A stretch of DNA of 40,412 nt from a virus. Shown piece by piece: positions 37,042 to 40,412 of the stretch. Under the pieces are notes generated by a model that ran no database searches, was not told where the DNA came from, and worked only from the letters and a program-made list of their open reading frames with translations. The DNA is taken from positions 1-40,412 of the IMG/VR virus record IMGVR_UViG_3300027747_000111. One strand, given 5' to 3'. The position numbers and the translations under genes were made by a program. The number at the start of each line of letters is the position of its first letter. The stretch's first letter is position 1.

Positions 37042-38916
37042 ATGGCAAATGTAACCATCACGCAATTACCAACAGCAAGTGCTCTAACAGGCACTGAGGC
37101 AGTTCCAGTCGTTCAAAATGGGGTAACTGTACAGACAACCACAGGAGCTATCCAAGCTACTTCTAACCTGTCTACTTACCCCTTCTTGATGACTCAAGCT
37201 ACAGGTGCTTTGGGTTCATCTAGATACATCACCACAGGTGCAGGAATGACCACTGTAGATGGTGGTGCAGGCTCTACTTTTGCTATTAACTTGGTTGGTG
37301 CTCCTTTGGCCTTGGTGACCTCTGGAACAGGTTTCCAAGTTAAGACAGGCAGTACCACATTGATTAACAGATCAGTTGCTGTATCTGGCTCAGGGCTTTC
37401 TATATCTAATGGCAGTGGTATTAGTGGTGACCCTACAATTAGTTTGTCAGGGATTATGGCTAATTTTGCCTCAGTTTCAGGCACAGGACTGTTAACTGTA
37501 AGTGGGACTGTTGTTAGTCAAACAACCATTACAGGTACTGCCAATTCAATTACTATTACCAATGGTAATGCCTCTGGTGGTGCTCCAACAATTGCAATTG
37601 CTGACAACCCTGTTTTAACAGGTACTTCAGGATTGACTATCCCTGCAGGCACAACTGCTCAAAGATCAGGCTCTAATGGTACTTTAAGGTATAACACCTC
37701 AACAGGTACCTTTGAGGGTTATGCTAATGGAGCTTGGGGCGCAATAGTAACAGGTTCTGGCGTAACTTCTATTGCAACTGGAACTGGTTTAACTGGTGGC
37801 CCAATCACATCTATAGGTACTATTTCTTTAGCCAATACTGCTGTAACGGCTGGTGCTTATACCAATGCAAACATCACTGTTGATGCTCAAGGTAGGATTA
37901 CTTTAGCTGCGAATGGAAGCGCTGGGGGGGTAACAACGTTTCAAACATCACTGAGTGGGTTAACACCTTCAACTGCATCTACTGGAGCCATTACTTTGGC
38001 TGGTACTTTGGGTGGTTCAAGTGGTGGAACAGGAGTTAATAATGGTTCTAGCACAATCACTATAGCAGGTAACTTGACCCATTCAGGTGCTTTTACGCAA
38101 AGTTTTACGGCTACAGCTAACACTGCGGTAACATTACCAACAAGTGGAACTTTAATTTCAAGCGTAACCGCTTTGTCAGGTGCAGTTACAGGAACGCCAT
38201 CAAGCACAACTTATTTGCGTGGAGATGGTACTTGGGCAACTATAAGCACAAGTTCAGGAACGGTTACTTCAGTATCGTTTACAGGTGGAATAATATCGGT
38301 GGCAACGGCTACCACAACCCCTGCTTTGACAGTCGCTGGTACTTCAGGTGGTATTGTTTATTTCAGTTCAGCAAGCACATGGGCATCTAGCGCAGTATTA
38401 ACTGCGAATGCCATTATGATTGGAGGGGGTGCAGGTGTTGCTCCAAGCACCATAACAACTGGAACTGGTGTTGTTACTGCTTTAGGCGTGAATACAGGCT
38501 CTACAGGAGCTTTTGTAGTCAATGGTGGGGCATTGGGTACACCAAGCTCTGGAACCGTTACAAACCTTACTGGAACCGCCTCTATCAACATCAACGGCAC
38601 TGTAGGCGCAACAACTGCAAATACAGGAGCGTTCACAACGGTATCAGCAACTGGTGTAATAACATCCACTTTGGCAACTGGTACTGCACCGTTCACGGTA
38701 GCTAGTACGACTCAGGTGGCTAACTTGAATTCTGCAACTTCTGGAACTGCAACAAATGCAACCAATGTGGGATTGTCTGCAGGTACTGGGGCAACAAATT
38801 ACTTGACATTTAGTGCATCTGCTACAGGTAATCAACCTCTTACAACAAACACATTATTGACTTACAATTACACAAATAATGCGCTCACAGCAGGCATCAA
38901 CGGAGGAACATTCTAA
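37042..38916 (+). CDS. Tail fibre-like protein, mosaic (624 aa)
   Basis: The N-terminus (MANVTITQLPTASALTGTEA, VPVVQNGVTVQTTTG) is the usual virion-attachment start of aquatic phage fibre proteins. The remainder is a Thr/Gly/Ser-rich chain of short beta repeats (TGTGLTGGPI, SGTVTSVSFTGG, TGAFTTVSATG) typical of trimeric fibres. No receptor enzyme is seen. DNA style changes after about 37.75 kb (more GCG, CGG, and the first GCWGC site since 32.65 kb, at 37906), suggesting the distal part was exchanged. Opposite-strand ORFs over this gene are repeat shadows. Ends in a TAATGG overlap. Confidence 0.75.
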   Translation: MANVTITQLPTASALTGTEAVPVVQNGVTVQTTTGAIQATSNLSTYPFLMTQATGALGSSRYITTGAGMTTVDGGAGSTFAINLVGAPLALVTSGTGFQVKTGSTTLINRSVAVSGSGLSISNGSGISGDPTISLSGIMANFASVSGTGLLTVSGTVVSQTTITGTANSITITNGNASGGAPTIAIADNPVLTGTSGLTIPAGTTAQRSGSNGTLRYNTSTGTFEGYANGAWGAIVTGSGVTSIATGTGLTGGPITSIGTISLANTAVTAGAYTNANITVDAQGRITLAANGSAGGVTTFQTSLSGLTPSTASTGAITLAGTLGGSSGGTGVNNGSSTITIAGNLTHSGAFTQSFTATANTAVTLPTSGTLISSVTALSGAVTGTPSSTTYLRGDGTWATISTSSGTVTSVSFTGGIISVATATTTPALTVAGTSGGIVYFSSASTWASSAVLTANAIMIGGGAGVAPSTITTGTGVVTALGVNTGSTGAFVVNGGALGTPSSGTVTNLTGTASININGTVGATTANTGAFTTVSATGVITSTLATGTAPFTVASTTQVANLNSATSGTATNATNVGLSAGTGATNYLTFSASATGNQPLTTNTLLTYNYTNNALTAGINGGTF

Positions 38917-39830
38917 TGGCACAGTCAGGCTATACACCAATCATAACGTACAACAGTGGCACGACCACAAATGTACCTTTAGCGGCTAATTTAGCATCGG
39001 GTGAGTTAGCAATTAACTACGCTGATGGCAAATTGTTCTATAAGGATAGTGGTGGAGTTGTACAAACTATTGCATCAAAAGCAGGCAACATAAATGTTTC
39101 ATCATTTAGTGCAGGAACAACTGGTTTAACCCCTAACACAGCAACAACTGGAGCAGTAACGCTTGCTGGAACATTAGCTATTGCAAATGGTGGCACAGGA
39201 CAGACAACAGCATCTGCGGCTTTTAATGCTTTGTCTCCTATCACCACAACAGGTGATTTGATTCTTGGTAATGGAACTAATAGCGCAACAAGATTGGCAA
39301 TAGGTGCTAACACATACATTCTGACATCGAATGGAACTACAGCTTCTTGGGTAGCTCCTACTGCTGGCGTTTCTTTATCCGCCAACAATACTTGGACGGG
39401 CACACAAACATTTAACGGTACGTCAAGCATATTTGGTACGGTGTTGCTCGACTCTGCTGAAACTGTCAATGTGGTAGCTTCTGCCCCATCTTCAACAACT
39501 AATTACTATGTTCAAAGCGGATCAGTTCAGTATTACACATCTAATGCAGCGAACAACTGGACGCTTAATATTGCGTTTTCTAGCGGAACGTCATTAAATA
39601 CGGCATTGACTACAGGCCAATCAGTCACGTTTACTTTAGTCACAACTCAAAGCACTACGGCTTATTACAACAGCGCAGTCACAATAGATGGAACATCAGT
39701 CACGCCTAAGTGGATTGGTGGTGCGCCTACTGCGGGTAATGCGTCAGGATTTGATGTTTATAGGTTTGCCGTTATCAAGACTGCAAGTGCAACATATTCT
39801 GTTTTAGCTTCATTAACACAGTACAAATAA
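38916..39830 (+). CDS. Tail fibre-like protein (304 aa)
   Basis: MAQSGYTPIITYNSGTTTNV, LAANLASGELAINYADGKLF and YKDSGGVVQTIASK form a module I recall at the N-terminus of many aquatic phage tail proteins. GLTPNTATTGAVTLAGTLAI, ANGGTGQTTA is a second common fibre repeat. The C-terminal ~140 residues (TVNVVASAPSSTTNYYVQSG, PKWIGGAPTAGNASGFDVYR) form a beta domain likely at the tip. It contributes to the adsorption apparatus. One GCWGC site (39546) lies here, as in the neighbouring fibre genes. Confidence 0.75.
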   Translation: MAQSGYTPIITYNSGTTTNVPLAANLASGELAINYADGKLFYKDSGGVVQTIASKAGNINVSSFSAGTTGLTPNTATTGAVTLAGTLAIANGGTGQTTASAAFNALSPITTTGDLILGNGTNSATRLAIGANTYILTSNGTTASWVAPTAGVSLSANNTWTGTQTFNGTSSIFGTVLLDSAETVNVVASAPSSTTNYYVQSGSVQYYTSNAANNWTLNIAFSSGTSLNTALTTGQSVTFTLVTTQSTTAYYNSAVTIDGTSVTPKWIGGAPTAGNASGFDVYRFAVIKTASATYSVLASLTQYK

Positions 39831-39832
39831 TC

Positions 39833-40412
39833 ATGCCATTACAAGAAACATCAGGTAATTCAACGCAAGACGCTTATGGTGGCGGTGCTGCAGCGGTTGT
39901 TAATTACATCGAGGATGTGTTTAGCACTTACCTTTACACTGGTACAGGTGCAGCACAGACAATTACTAATGGTATTGATCTAGCTGGTAGCGGTGGGATG
40001 TTATGGTTGAAATCTAGGAGCAATGCTTATTCTGCGTGGATTACAGATAGCGCAAGGGGCGTAAGTAAAGGTTTAGCTCCTTCACGCACATCAGCACAAA
40101 CAACAGATGCTAGTGCGGTAACGGGATACACCGCTACTGGATTTACTTTAGGAACTGATGGCGGGGGTTCTAGTAATACAACAGGGTCAACACAAGTCTC
40201 ATGGACATTCAGAAAACAAACTAAGTTTTTTGATGTTGTGACGTACACGGGGGATGGGGCTAACAGAACAATATCACATAATCTTGGTTCTGTTCCTGGT
40301 TGTATTATTATTAAAAAATATGCTGGTTCTACATCTAATTGGGGTGTTTATCATACTTCTGTAGGTAATGGAACTTGTTTGTTTTTAGATGACACAGGAA
40401 CAGGCGTAACAA
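39833..40412 (+). CDS. DUF7483-like tail protein, 3' partial
   Basis: ATG at 39833 begins MPLQETSGNSTQDAYGGGAA, and the frame stays open to the last base (about 193 residues visible). YIEDVFSTYLYTGTGAAQTI, GGMLWLKSRSNAYSAWITDS, RKQTKFFDVVTYTGDGANRT and ISHNLGSVPGCIIIKKYAGS match the lectin-like tail domain annotated as DUF7483 in aquatic phages. It is probably a receptor-binding or tip protein. Three GCWGC sites (39887, 39890, 39950) and a CCWGG (40295) lie in it. The gene continues outside the window. Confidence 0.75.
   Translation, partial: MPLQETSGNSTQDAYGGGAAAVVNYIEDVFSTYLYTGTGAAQTITNGIDLAGSGGMLWLKSRSNAYSAWITDSARGVSKGLAPSRTSAQTTDASAVTGYTATGFTLGTDGGGSSNTTGSTQVSWTFRKQTKFFDVVTYTGDGANRTISHNLGSVPGCIIIKKYAGSTSNWGVYHTSVGNGTCLFLDDTGTGVT

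Noticed and set aside
37194-39469. Several minus-strand ORFs opposite the fibre genes
   Set aside because: They are long only because Thr/Gly/Ser repeat codons avoid stops on the other strand. The products are Pro/Val-rich shadows.
1-40412. Direct terminal repeats joining the window ends
   Set aside because: The first and last hundred bases share no sequence, and they lie in two different tail genes.

Overview
The window is about 40.4 kb of a tailed double-stranded DNA bacteriophage with a podovirus (P22-like) virion plan. The gene families (DUF1376 replication protein, YdaS/Cro-like HTH protein, RuvC resolvase, small zinc-binding proteins, DUF6321, DUF7483-type tail protein) and the moderate GC content point to a freshwater phage of a betaproteobacterium, probably Burkholderiales and probably assembled from a metagenome. 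The host is an inference. Both ends cut through genes: the first CDS is open to the left edge and the last runs off the right edge. The window is therefore a circularly permuted or partial genome, and the two ends do not overlap.

Layout. (1) 1-10.4 kb, + strand: a 5'-truncated tail nozzle gene, then five adjoining genes for large virion or DNA-ejection proteins, closed by a strong terminator. (2) 10.5-13.7 kb, - strand: a tightly overlapping early operon with a PD-(D/E)XK exonuclease, an SSB-like protein, a conserved companion protein and several tiny genes. (3) 13.7-14.4 kb: the divergent control region, with promoters facing both ways, two tandem copies of a structured element plus a long hairpin between them, and a Cro-like protein. 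(4) 14.4-21.3 kb, + strand: replication and recombination (DUF1376, possible helicase loader, RuvC, HNH), a GNAT protein and a run of small accessory genes with their own promoters. (5) 21.4-34.8 kb: packaging and head genes (TerS, TerL, a large protein with a glycosylase-like motif, portal, GroES-like co-chaperonin, scaffold, major capsid protein, further virion proteins). (6) 34.8-40.4 kb: tail adaptor with an inserted discoidin-like domain, GIY-YIG homing endonuclease, and fibre-type tail proteins. No integrase, DNA polymerase or lysis gene could be recognised.

The most unusual signals are not single genes. The tandem structured element at 13.82-14.06 kb shows compensating changes between copies. 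The pentamer GCWGC appears to be absent from the first 32.2 kb while GCSGC is common, and the sites that exist lie in one virion gene and the distal fibre genes. CCWGG is almost absent too. Two exact out-of-frame tandem duplications (22 bp and 46 bp), and a probable 4-base one, break three genes whose two halves otherwise read on perfectly. The 695-aa protein between terminase and portal carries a helix-hairpin-helix glycosylase-like motif with its lysine and aspartate kept.
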